Part shown: positions 12,296 to 24,217 of the stretch, in pieces | How the letters are laid out: the number at the start of each line of letters is the position of its first letter | How positions within the stretch are numbered: the first letter of the stretch is position 1 | From: Lingula anatina | Taxonomy: Eukaryota > Brachiopoda > Lingulata > Lingulida > Lingulidae | Reading direction: 5' to 3' | Length of the DNA: 58,247 nucleotides | Assembly (NCBI RefSeq): GCF_001039355.2 | Contig: NW_019773737.1 | Span: 429,031-487,277, forward strand | The notes under the pieces: generated by a model | What the model saw: only the letters and a program-made list of their open reading frames with translations | The model's database searches: none | Told to the model about the DNA's origin: nothing | Translations under genes and position numbers: made by a program

Positions 12296-13219
12296 GCTTT
12301 GGTTCCGGCACCTTACCCGTTTACATCACATTTATGAGATGAGTGCCAAAATTTAAATTTGAAACACTTCCAACTTATTTGCACCTATTGGTGGTACTTT
12401 TTTCTCTTGCTTTACATCGTTTCAATTTCTAGTTTTGGTTTGTCAAATATGTTTTCCTTTAATGGAAAGTATTTTTTTCCGTGATTTCCTCAGGATTCGA
12501 ACACTACCTCGAAATATATGTACCTGTTATGATAAAACGTAAAATTTAACCTCCACATGTATATAAATATTCCCCCGCAATAATCCTACTTGAAGACACA
12601 ATACACATCAACCCTGTCAATCTTAAAAATCAATACATCAACCTAAAATACATAAAACTATGACAAAATTCAAGAATAATTAGTGTAGAACCGAAGGAGT
12701 AGCGTGCACCCCCACAAATAATAGATTCATTGTCCATGTTCGTGTTCCATTCTTCATGATATTTGATTCTCCAATGGGCGTTGACCAAAAAGACATAAGT
12801 AAGTCAAAAATAAGTTTTTCTTAAATGTAGTAATCTATGGATTGCAACATTTTCTGCCGATGATATTAACAAAAGATTAAGTGTCCCATGTCGATAAAGT
12901 TCCGTGTCCAGGCCAAGGAATGTGAAACAAAGTGGCGTCCAGTGCTCCTCTTGCTCCGCATCAGTGACCGGTTAAAAGGGAAAACGCCTCGTGCAAAAGT
13001 AACTATGTTCGCTCTCTTTCTGTTCATTGGTCATCGCGTCTTGTGGAATCAGTCATAACCTGGAAAAAAGAGAAATTACACAATTTCAACGTTTTGGCGA
13101 AGTCTTTTTAAGATTTCAGTAGATACACAGTACATTATTTTGTTATGGGAAATGAAAGAACAAGGGGACAAAACAGTTGACACTGTCAAGGGTTGAGTGT
13201 GAACTAGCTAGTGCCACCT
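11453..13219. other. Region between convergent genes A and C
   Basis: No gene was recognised. It holds the empty site of the Tc1-like element (TA at 11513-11514), an (AAT)n microsatellite at 12252-12295, and a block at 12880-13040 that recurs at 52800-52950. The part up to about 12300 is shared with 41464-42040 and all of it, in pieces, with 51830-53100. Confidence 0.6.
12252..12295. repeat. (AAT)n microsatellite
   Basis: Fourteen or so AAT units followed by AAGCTTTGG. The paralogous sites at 43300 and 52470 have an A run instead. Confidence 0.95.
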
Positions 13220-13225
13220 TTTATT
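13220..13225 (-). promoter_or_regulatory. Polyadenylation signal of gene C
   Basis: AATAAA on the minus strand, 46 nt past the stop codon of gene C. The same signal is kept after remnant D at 53097-53102. Confidence 0.55.
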
Positions 13226-13270
13226 CCTATAATTGCTGCAATTTTGCGGGTGTGATACTTACATTTACGA

Positions 13271-14058
13271 CTAGTATCCAGGCCATCTGTTGAAGGGCTT
13301 TGGTGTAGCCTCTGGATAATTTTCAACGATTTTTTTGTCGGTGTAGTCAAATCCGTCATAATCCCCGCATATTCCTTCCAGCCACTGACACCATACGCGA
13401 GGGATGTTAATCTGCAGACAGTGTCTGGCCACGAAGATCTTAATGTTGAGCAGGGTGCACCGAGCTGTGATGTAATAACCCGGTTTGTCATTATTCACAT
13501 ATTCCAATTTGACCTCAAGGTATAAATCGCTGTACAGGACGCTCGCAGGTGTCGAGCCATCGAGTGTTACACTGGTTTGGAATAACATAATGTTCGGTTC
13601 CTTTCCAACCTGTAATGATGATAAGAATACTGTTACCCATGCATTATAATAAAAATGCTTTGGACACTGGTTGTTGTCTCAAACTACTTCATATGACAGC
13701 ACACGTGCTTATGTAGCTTTCTAATGGGATATATGACTTACTTCTCTCTAGCAACCTTAGGAGAGAGAGAGAGAGCTCACCGTTACAAGATATTCTCCGT
13801 CCGCAGCTGGGGTCGTTTTGTAGTCAACAATAATGTATCGGATAAAGCACTTAAATTTCACAGCTGACAGTCTAGTAGCCTGACCTAATATGTTTTCAAA
13901 GTATTCTTGCGTCGTTGTTATGTACCAAAGAAAGCTTCCTATAGGCTTTGCCATTATACCTATGTCGATGGGCGAGGTGTTATATTTGAAATACTTTTTG
14001 TCACACGTCCAGTATCTGACATCACCATGTGCATGACACTGACAATCACTGACTCTAT
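13271..14058 (-). CDS. vWD protein gene C, exons 2 and 3
   Basis: Minus strand. Exon 2 is 14058-13781 (acceptor TTTCAG, donor GTGAGC) and exon 3 is 13609-13271 (acceptor TTACAG, stop TAG). Exon 2 must be entered in phase 1 and leaves in phase 0, exactly as in genes A and B. The encoded part starts RVSDCQCHAHGDVRYWTCD and continues to CQWLEGICGDYDGFDYTD, matching both ends of a vWD domain. It then ends in a TPKPFNRWPGY tail. It has about eight cysteines, more than A and B. An AATAAA follows 46 nt after the stop. No first exon lies within the 1.2 kb before the N at 15274. The signal-peptide exon at 26596-26812 fits in phase and in style, giving 277 residues if joined. It faces gene A tail to tail. 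Confidence 0.8.
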
Positions 14059-15273
14059 CTGAAATGAACAGGAGCAGTATGAATAAAGGATGAACAGACA
14101 GGTGTTGTAATGGACATCAAAAGCTCTTTGGTCTCAAACTTTGTACTCCCAAAAAATACTTTTAAAAATTTGAAGCAAAGATATGAATTTTGGTAGTATT
14201 TTGAGCAAGAAAACTGCAGTGCATATATCAGATGACCTTTCTCAAATGAATGGAGAAATCATTTTTTTGAGGGGGGGGGGGCTTATTAAGTATGAATTGA
14301 TTTTAGACAGCATGTATGTGTTACAGAAAATTCATTGTGCCACTCAAAATTAACATTTTAAACAGTACTTAAGCTTGTATATACAAGTTAAGGCCTCCAG
14401 ATACTTTCCATCTATTTTTATTTTCAGGATTTTCATCCTCTAGGGAGGGAAAGTACTACTAAGAAAAATTTGGAAGTTCGAAGCTAGAAGGTGGATTTTG
14501 GTGGCTTCTTCACCAAACAAATTACGTCAATTCAACATCCTAAATGCAAGGCATGAGAAAACTATTTTCAGACAATTACAATGTGGGTCAGGTAAGTTCC
14601 CACGCCAAATTAAAAAAGCGGGTGTTCCAAATAGGCCTAAATCATTTTAAAATAGTGTGTGTGTGTGTGGGGGGGGGGGAGACAGAAAATTCATTTATTG
14701 CTCAACTCAAAAACTGCATTTTCAAATATACGGTGAGAGCTTGTTCTTCTGTGTTAAGACCGATGAAACTCTCAGTGCCGCAACAACAATTTCTCGGTAG
14801 TGTACGGTATTTTGATAGGACTACATGAAGGCGATATGTATTGATTGTCGCTGCAAAACCCTTAATGTTAGCAGAATGCAAAAGAAACAGCCCACAAGGC
14901 TAATATACCGGAGTATATTATATTTGTCAGACCACTCAAGAATATACGATACAAAAAGTCGATTTTGCTGCCGACTTCGTATTCTAACATATCGAAAACC
15001 GGTCACATAACGTTTACCTAATTGAAACGTGTCAACTTTCTCCATGATTGAAAATAATGGAATGTCTACGCATTTCTAAGATAAGGTGTAACTACAGACT
15101 TGACATTTAATATGGAATATTTCAGTTTCGAAGGTATACCTAGGTAAAAATACGTTCTTTAAAAAAAAATCCGATCTCATATAAGATTTGTGAATGGAGA
15201 CCGGTGTAGTCAGGTGTGTCGCTACCAATTAACTGACTTTTATGTCTGTTGCGCTGCTACATTATGTGATATG
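14059..15273. other. Probable intron 1 of gene C, no other gene seen
   Basis: Contains a G run at 14272-14281, a GT/G run near 14656-14680, and no coding exon that would join exon 2. It ends at an undetermined base. Confidence 0.45.
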
Positions 15274-15274
15274 N
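15274..15274. other. Single undetermined base, probable contig junction
   Basis: A lone N. The sequence to its right begins inside the satellite-like repeat of 4443-5240, with no continuity to the unique sequence on its left. Confidence 0.7.
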
Positions 15275-16085
15275 GTACATGAAGATACACACGTAATGCA
15301 TTGAAGGTCCCAATTCAGTCTGATTCTGCTCAGGGTTTTTGCACCCTCTTTATTCTAAAAAAAAAATTGCTTTCTTTATCATTTCTATCTCATAAATGTA
15401 TATTCTGTCTCAATATTACTTAACGACGCCAGCAGTAATAAAGTGAGTATGCAGCAAAATTCTATTTGCCTGTATAGTTAGACCATAAAAAGCTCAGTGC
15501 ATAAATAATTAAACAATCTTTCCTTCGTTTGGTCTCATTTCTTGATCTTATTTCTGGGTGAATTTTATGAAATTTTGCCAATGAGACGCTGTATTTTGGG
15601 AAATAATTGATTATTTTATTGAAATAATTCTGTTCACCTTTATTTACTTATGAAACAAATTACAAGAGAATTATGATGTTTTACAATATGATATAGGGAC
15701 ATACTCCAGAAAAACATGTTTTTAATTTTCAGTATTTCAACCCTTTAATGGGCACTCGTTTCAATTATATAATATGCCTCATAAATCGCCTGTGTTAGTT
15801 TTCATATAATTTCTTGTTTATACATGTAATATAACATGAAGTACTATGAACAGACCTATTCAACCTGTGTCTGCTCGGGGTTTCTACACCCATGTCAACC
15901 TATTTATTCCCACAAAAGTTTTGCTAACTTTATTTATCATTCCCATCTCATTTTCTCTCAATATTACGCATTCGACACCAGAAGATATGAAGTGAGTAGG
16001 CAGCAAATCTTTTATCTGCCTGCATAGTTTGAACATAAAACACTGAGTGCATAAATAATTCAATAAATTTCCCTACATTTGATTT
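15275..16085. repeat. Third piece of the satellite-like array
   Basis: Almost identical to 4443-5250 in its first half (same AAGATACACACG start, same GACGCCAGCAGTAATAAAG word) and very similar in the second half. Monomer starts are near 15278 and 15835. Confidence 0.85.
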
Positions 16086-17907
16086 AACTATCTCAGCCTG
16101 CTATGTGAATATATTGAGCTGCTGCGCCGTTTGAGGGTTTCCGCAGCGGTAAGCTTGATCAGACTAAGTTGCTTATACTAGGTTCGTCCCGGAAATACTA
16201 GTATAGGTCACGTGCCGTATAGCATGCTTTTAAGGTTATTTGTTGTGCTTTTTAGCCAAACAATACAGCAAAGCTGTCAAATGTACAGAGAAAAAGCAAA
16301 AAATAAAAATGCACAAAATTGGCTGCTGTCAATTCTGATACAATAATACACTATGCTTAACTTTAAAGTCAACTTCAATTTTTAATTATGCACAACATAT
16401 ACTGATGAACGCAACATGTGTAACAAACACAAGGCTTCAAGCCCACGAGAGTTCAAGTGCACATAAATTCAATTAAAAATGATAATCCGATAGAGCTGTT
16501 TTTTTTTATCTGAGTTGTATGTGAATCCTAAGAATCATCATTGTAAATTTAAGATAATAAGCAAAACAATTTCCTCTTTCTTACGTTTGTGGTGGTAGAG
16601 CACAAAGTGTTTTTTGTCAATTTTGGTGCAATATTACGTAATGATTAACTGTATATATTTAATTACCACCCACTTTTAATCATCTACTATAAATAACATG
16701 GACATTTATAAAAAAAAATTACCATTCAGCTTCATGGGAGTTCTAAGTCCCAACTTGAAAGTCCTCATAGGTGACAAATGACATTTTCACAGAAATTTTC
16801 ACAGAAAAAGAAGCCAATTGGACTGCTTTTCCAACTCAGGCTACATTTTAGTCGTATGTTTCGTTTTTGTAAGTTTGAGAATCATAAGTAACATGGTTTT
16901 TCCTTAATGGTCATCATGGCGGCAGTGTCCAAAATAGGGTATTCTTCAATTCTGATACGATATTACAGCAGCATATTTGTATAATAAAATAAAAACAGCA
17001 TGGATAATCAGAAAATGCGACTAGCAAAGATCTCCAAGCACATGGAACTTCAAAATCACGCACTGAAAATGTCAATATGTACACAAGAGATAACTGTACT
17101 GAAATGAGTTTATTTCAATTTTCAACACCTTTTTCACATAAACAAAATAATCAATATACTGTCATTTTTATATGAACAGCTAAGAAATTTGATGAGATGG
17201 AAAAATATCAATAGAACAATTTAGATGCCCAATTTGTTTCATTCTGAGATTTTGAACATAGTGAATGATTGAAACTGACTTACTGCAACGATAAGACTTT
17301 ATTTGAATATTTGATACTTTATTACGAAATACACGATAACAGATTTACCATCATTTTATTATATATTCAACGAACAATATTGTTAAGATGCAGAAAATGT
17401 CGAAATAACATTTTTTATATCTAATTAGTCCAGTAATGAGACTGTTAACATACCTACGTATCGAATCTGAGGAAAAACTACTTATGTACAAAAAAGGTAT
17501 ATCTTCATCAAAACTAAACCAATAAAACTTATTTATGAACTTGATCCGTATACAAGTAAGATTGATCACTCCTGTTAGTTTCAAGACAATTTTCATTGAA
17601 ATGTGTTATCATTGTTGCAAATATGCTTAAAAAGCGAAAAAACAGCATAACTTTTGTAAAAAAAAATCTCGATTATGCTGATTTTCGAACCCCACCTGCA
17701 TTTTATGAATGTTCATCGTTTCTGTAAGTTTCAAGCCAAAAGGTTAAACGGTTTTCCACTTATCGTGTTATCGGTGTTGCATTTATGCTGAAAAAGGCAA
17801 ACAAAAAGCATAACTTCTGAAAAAAGGCTCGATCATGCTGATTTTCGAACACGACCTGCGTTTTATAAATATCCATCATTGCTGCAAGTATCGGGCCAAA
17901 AGGTAAA
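16086..17907. repeat. AT-rich dispersed repeats, no gene
   Basis: From about 17590 to 17930 there are two adjacent diverged units of about 165 bp sharing GCTGATTTTCGAAC, CAAGCCAAAAGG or GGGCCAAAAGG, and TTTTCCACTTATCG. Weaker versions appear to the left (GTCCCAACTTGAAAG..). This looks like a tandemly spread interspersed repeat. No coding region was recognised. Confidence 0.5.
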
Positions 17908-18865
17908 ACATTTTCCACTTATCGCGCTACATGTTTCGGTGAAAGTGCACGGCGACGGCGACGACAGACGCAGGTGACGGCTATATATACAGACACATCT
18001 GTGTCTGTACATAAAAACAGACATGGCATAAAAGGTCTTCCTGTCGGTAACATGGCGTCCCAACTTTCTGGGGAACATATATGTTAATTTGAAATTAAAG
18101 CGTAGCAGAGGGATTCTCGTTAATGTGGCACAGCGTCAATTAACAAGCGTACTTCAAAATATCTTATGTAGCTCTTTGATGAGTATTATTTAGTATTATA
18201 TCTATACATTGTGTACCTTATCCAAGATTCCTCTATCTTTTTAAGCAGCCATTAATTCTACCCATTCCGTACTGATGTCACTGGATTTTGTAGTGAATTT
18301 AGTACGTAATGTGCCTACATAACATTTACCTGTATACATCATTATAAATTTCTTCTACATATTCCATTGTTCAAAAACATTTTGACATCTCTATTATCAC
18401 CTGTTTTGGTTTACAGATTATCACATCACGGATGTAAGCCCTTTCTAAATAGCGTCATTAATAACAATATGACGATATCATTAGCTGCGCCAAGGAGGTA
18501 ATGTTTTCACCTTTGGATCCGTTTCTCTATTTGTTACCCTATTTATGTTCTTTTTAGTAGCTTTAGTGAAGTTTAATGGGTTATAGGCTAAAATAAGTCA
18601 TCAACGATAATTATACATAATAAGCAGTTAACGGTAGGCTATATTCGCAATGTTAGTAACAAGGTAATTTACGCATGCGCACTTATCAGTCTCAAGTTAT
18701 CTTTTCAAAACGGGCGTGGGCTGATGCAGAGGAGTTGAGGTCATAAAATTAAATAAATAATTAAATATACCGGGATCCATATCTTGTTTCTGGAAGTAGG
18801 CATTTACCATAAACTTTAAAGCAAGATCTAGCCAGAGAAGAATTTCATCAGCTGTGTTAAGTTAT

Positions 18866-19049
18866 AAGAATGTTGTGAATTTTTCTTCAGTCAACAGCTA
18901 ATACTGAGCAAGTACACCTCCTGAGTAGAGGCTATTCACCTGGATAGCCTCATTCCCTGAAGAAGATGTCCTGATAGACATCGAAATATTGGAGGTAAAA
19001 ACTATCTCAATATTAGCTGTTGACTGAAGAAAAATTCACATCATTCTTA
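18866..19049. repeat. Foldback element with hammerhead-like core, copy 1
   Basis: Terminal inverted arms of about 40 bp (TTTTTCTTCAGTCAACAGCT and its complement) enclose two small hairpins: GAGGCTAT...ATAGCCTC, and GATGTC..GACATC. The second hairpin sits between CTGAAGA (18957-18963) and GAAA (18983-18986), then an AATATTG...CAATATT stem follows. This is the order of a hammerhead ribozyme core. One extra A before the hairpin and a displaced first stem speak against an active ribozyme. Confidence 0.6.
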
Positions 19050-22000
19050 AGAACTAGCCATCTTTCATTTGACGGTTCGTGCGAATTCTGTTATTTCAGC
19101 TGTTTGTTGAAATGTGTCAAATGATATATTACAAGTCATCTGAAGCTCATTAATTTAGCATATCAAATGAAACTTTAAAAAAGTTAAATTTTGTGATTAT
19201 TATTATTTTTTTGGGGGGTGACGGTGGTGCGCACGTGTTTGTGCGCACTCCAGTGACCGACCACAAGTGAGAAAAAACTTCTTCTATCTTGCCTAAGCAA
19301 AGCGGAAAAATTATGCTATCATTTAGCTTAAAGGCCAATTCTTAGATCTCCTATGGATGCCAGTTCAATGTTGGCCTAAATTGTCTAAGCTGCTACATGT
19401 AGGTGAATTCGATCTTTTCCGCTTTACATTCTGCGTTATTATAACCACCCTTGGAGAATTTAGAAAATTTTCCATCTGCTGAAACGAAGAAGCCATTTAT
19501 AATTAAATCACATTAAAACATGTTAAGGAATTTTCCATCCACTGAAACGTAGAATCCTTTTTTTAAGTTAATCGTATAAAAACAGGAAAGAAAATCACCA
19601 GTTATGATTTCCCCTATTGTATAAAATATTTAGTATTTTGAAGACATTCGACTCTGTCAATGCGGGTTTTTTTCCGTCTTTCAGTCTTCGTCTAATCACA
19701 GAAAGAGACATTTTGCCTGGTTTGGTTACAAAAAAAAAAAAAAAAAAAAAAGGCTTTTAATTCCCATCTTATTACATCTATAGCACTCTGTTTACGTGTC
19801 CTTCCCTGTCATTCAATATGTGTTATAGATTGTCTTGTATTTCAACTAATTTTATTTTAAGATATACTACCAGTAGTTTGACTTGTTAATGCCAAGTCAT
19901 CTTCGTCTATTCCTTCATTTACTCACTGTGGTATACATATACCCATGGTTATATCCTCATTCGGCTTTTCATAACCGCCAAAGCCGCCAGTTTTCCAGTC
20001 TTTTTCATCTCGAGAGTCTCTTTCATCTCGAGATAAAACGTACTGATCATGGAAGAAATAAAACACTCCTCCACTTCTTGTCTCTTACGCTTCATTGCTT
20101 TTATCCTTCAATTTAAAATCGTCTGCCATCTCTCTCGACTTCTATTTACCTCAACTTCTTTATTACCAGTGAGAGAGGGGGCACTGTGTACATGTATGAG
20201 AAGAAATGGAGGGGTAAGTTTAAAACCATGAAGTATATTGTTAATTAATTGAAGGAAGATATATTCAGAACCCATCAAATCATGGACGTACAAAATGCAG
20301 CACTAGGAACAGTAGAGCGGGGAACATTTTGGGTTGATCATTTTCACTTCTGCCACCTTTTAAACAACAATCATTACATGTATATACATAAAGTTGCAAT
20401 TTAATTGACGACAAGCAAAAACTTATCATTCAGATGATGAACTAATTTACATGCACCTCTGGTAGATTAAAAAAACACTGCTGTTTATGTACCATCTTAT
20501 AGGATAACTAAGAGAAAACTTTATTTTTACCAGTTGAGAGTCCCATTACATTACATTTAACTACACTGAACAGTATACTGTAAAAGACGTAAAAAGGTTA
20601 AAAACGTGGTGTCTCTATACATATGAAATATTTAAACATATAGTAAGGTCTGCCGCTAAAGGAGAAGGAAAATATTGCTATCTTACAAAGACAAGGGCCC
20701 TGCCTCACTTTTAGACCAATATTTTAGTCTTCCTAGCTACTCGAGATATAAATTAGTATGTAACGCATTGTCCCCGTTTCATTACAATAAAAATGTCTTG
20801 ATCATGTAAGAGACCAATACTTCCTATTCAGTGAACTTCTGCACATGCCATCTTTTTTGGGGTGTTGTTGTTTACAGTTAAATCAACTTCTGATGTACTG
20901 TTCGTTTGTGACACCGACCAAAGCCTTATGGTGAACCAAGGTTTTGTAGAAAAAGCAGGTCTTAGCTTACACCAGCTGCACTACACACAAGTTTGCATTA
21001 AAATGATACCGCCATTTTAAACGTTGGTAACAAGAACCGCTTCATGGTCGTTCTACATAAAATAAGTACTGCTGTGGTAAATTCAGCTGACAGTCTGACA
21101 GGGTTTCTTATCATTAGAAACCAAACTAATTGTTCTGTTGTCTCGATGTTATAACTTGGGGTCTGAGTCTACCAGTAGCACCTGTAATGGCAAAAATTAC
21201 ATACACACAATCAACCGAGTGAGAACAATGAAAGATAAGCCGTGACAATTTGACTGAAAACAGTGTGTACTTTAAAATGTAGGAGACATAAAAGTTTATT
21301 TTAAGCAACAGACGAATGATTTTCTGGGCTGCAGGCACGTCAAATTGGCATTTTACCATAGAAGATCATCAGTTGCGATGGTACGAAATAACAATCATAC
21401 AATTCATTGAGTTACATGTAGACCATTGAAAAATAAGACATCCCAATTTGACTGAAAATCCCTATTCAGCAACACTAGGTATCTTATCATCTACGTTTAT
21501 CAAGCATCTACTTTACTATAGGAGTAGGAGAAAAGAGACATGTGCGTGTAACGTAAAATGCATGAATAATAAAGTATTTTTAAATATCAACATGTTGTAT
21601 AGCAAAAATGAGGCCATAATGCACTAATGATGATGAGAAAAAAATTGTCAATTAAGTGTATCAGAAGTATGACCATTATATTTCTATTCAGCTTCTATGG
21701 TCTACGTCCATTTATGCACCTTAGGGTTCCTTATCTTACCTTAAGTCTAGATCTCATATTAGAGAAGTATATTTGGATGTATGATACAGCAAATTTAATA
21801 TCGATTTCACTTTGATAATAGATACTTTACAATAACAAAAGACAACTTGTTGATAGAAATATCTTTACAAATGGCTAGGCCAGGGCCCCCTATACAGCGC
21901 AAATAAAATGACAATTAAAAACATGTACAACATTGCATTGGATATATACTTTGATCTAGATTTTTCGCGTAATCTATAAACAAATTTTGTCTTTTGTTAT

Positions 22001-23281
22001 TGTGAATTATGTATTATCCTAGTGAAATGTATATTAAATGTTTTGTATCAAAAATCCATTTATTTTTCTCATATATAGGATCTAGAGTATTGGTAGAACA
22101 AGGAACGTTGTCCCTAAAAAGATAAAACAAGCTGAATAGATATGTTCTCTTATTATCAGTGGCACATTATGCTCTTCTTATACAGCTTGGTGATTTTAGA
22201 ATAAGTTTTAATAAATAATCATACATGTTCTTTACGTTACACAAACATGTCTGCTTTTTCCCTATTTCTATAGTAAAGCAGATGTTAAATAAATTCGAGG
22301 ATAAGACAGTGTTGAGTTCACATTTTCAGTTAAATTGGGATGTCTTATATTTCAGTGTTCTAACTCAGCGGATTATATATTTGTGATGGTCTGCTACAGT
22401 AAGGTGCATTGAACCAAGAGTTAATCTAACAGTAAAGGCCAATAGTAAATAATGCATGTGCAGAAGTTTATTTTATAGGAAGTATTGGTCTGTAACACCC
22501 CATTCCCATTCCTAGATCGTTTCGGCACCACTGTCAGCTAACGCCCTATTGATATTGTATAGGTATTACACGCAAGACGATTTGCCTTCAGTGTATTTGG
22601 GTGACCTTTTGGAAACTTCATAATTCTCTTCTTATTGTTTGGGGGTGTGTGAGAGAGAGACCGTTATGATTTCCAGTGTTTGGCAACATGATAAAGCTTC
22701 ACATACTGATGTATATCTCGGGTCAACAAGATTAAAGATCTTAGCGGTAGACTTTGTTATCTATGTAAATATTTCATATATATGGAGGTACCACACAGCT
22801 TCCTTAAGATTTATACGTCTGTTATAATATACTGTATATAGTGCAGTTTAATGTAATATAATGTAATGGGATTTTCAGCCTGTAACATTTGGTTTTCAAT
22901 TAGTTCTCTTACAAGATGGTGTATTACAACAATGTTTTATAATTAACCAATGGTGTCATCAGTCAAGCAGGGTAGGCCAATCTTTGGTGCTTTTGCTTGT
23001 TATCAAATTTATTGCAAATTTATGTATACAGGGTAAATACAGGGAGTGTAAATGATCAACCAGCTCTGCTGTTTTTAGTGTTACATTTTGCATTTCCATG
23101 ATTAGAAGGGTTCTGAATGTTTTTTTTTTCAAGGTAATAATAGTACAGTTTGGAGTTTTAAAATTATTTCAACCTTCATTTTTTCCCATACAAATGAATT
23201 TAAATAAACAGTTGTCCATAAGTACGTTGTGGTGTTATTATTATCACTTTTAAGAGCTCCGTCAGTATTCAAATTTCCGAT

Positions 23282-23284
<3 letters not shown>

Positions 23285-23325
<41 letters not shown>
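23285..23325. repeat. (AT)n microsatellite
   Basis: AT dinucleotides directly before AAGTGGCCCCGACC. The matching site in copy 2 (31830-31881) is longer. Confidence 0.95.
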
Positions 23326-23327
<2 letters not shown>

Positions 23328-23999
23328 TGGCCCCGACCACATCGCAATTGGGTCTTTGCATTGTTAACAGCAAAATGAGCATGCTAATTGGTCAAGTGAT
23401 TTACAGGTGAGCTGCCAGTTTCTTTATATGGCATGTGTAATTAAATAGGGGATGACACCATGGAATAACACTTACACATAAATCATTTTGGGAAAATATA
23501 GGAAACAAATATATTGGTAACATGCTAATGTAACATCATTTAAGGATTTTTCTTTATGTTTAAAATAATACCAAGAAGAATTTTCAAACTTGCACAATTG
23601 ATGTTGGTCATTTCCCAGTAGTTTTCGGGCAAACTTTTTATCAGGTACAGTGACTGTGATAAGGTAGATGATACATTTTAGCTTGGTTTTTTCATGTTAA
23701 CCTTGTGGTCTTGTTCCCTCCTGTCATAGTTTAAGATGTACACTAAGTGAAAGAAAACAATGAACTCAATATTTTTGTTACTTGGATAAAATCCAATTTT
23801 GTAATTAAAATGAACGTCCACTTTACTATTGTAAAAATGGACAGGCTTTCATAAAATTTATACACATGAACATTGCTTGCTTTGATTTAACAGTCCTTTA
23901 CTAAATATTTTAATCAATGTATTTTGATATCTCTATTAAAGTGTATTAATTTTAAAATTAAAATGCTTTCCCCTTAAAATCTTATGCAATAATTACCTT

Positions 24000-24217
24000 C
24001 AGGAAGGAGGTTATGTTTTCTCCCATGTTTGTTTGCCTGTCTGTCTGACATCAACATAACTCAAAAAGTTATGGATGGATTTCGATGGACTTCTCAGGTG
24101 GGCCAAGGAACAGTGGATTAGTTTTTGGTGGTGATCTGGATCAATCAATAATCAATAATAATAAAAAATCACTGCTTTGGTGGAGGTCTGCGCTCTCGGA
24201 GCACTTTTCTAGTTTTT
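24000..24217. repeat. Interspersed repeat (GGAGGTTATGTTTTC...GGTGGAGGTCTGCGCTC)
   Basis: Runs from AGGAAGGAGGTTATGTTTTC through CTCAAAAAGTTATGGATGG to GGAGGTCTGCGCTCTCGGAG. It resembles a dispersed repeat known to me from many animal genomes, though no family name can be fixed here. A 5' fragment of the same kind is at 18492-18545 (CCAAGGAGGTAATGTTTTC). Copy 2 has the same element at 32553-32766. Confidence 0.55.

Larger units (their letters stand above)
5330..12300. repeat. Segmental duplication, copy A
   Basis: Shares order and orientation with 35575-42040. Common landmarks are the ATGGAGGCTTTTCC stretch, the upstream region of the vWD gene, all three exons and both introns, the AATAAA-containing 3' flank, and the GCAATGACTGCCGCC minisatellite. 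Private to this copy are an insertion at about 5945-6590, a 500-bp longer intron 1, and the TIR element 10728-11261. Confidence 0.8.

Noticed and set aside
14821-15045. First exon of gene C on the minus strand near 15045
   Set aside because: Its hydrophobic stretch is internal, it has no donor in the required phase, and no promoter was seen. The exon at 26596-26812 fits better.
2466-16027. A 63-residue protein (MKYYE...) found three times at 2466, 4994 and 15836
   Set aside because: It repeats only because the satellite monomer repeats. Changes between copies show no protection of the protein, and there is no promoter or splice context.
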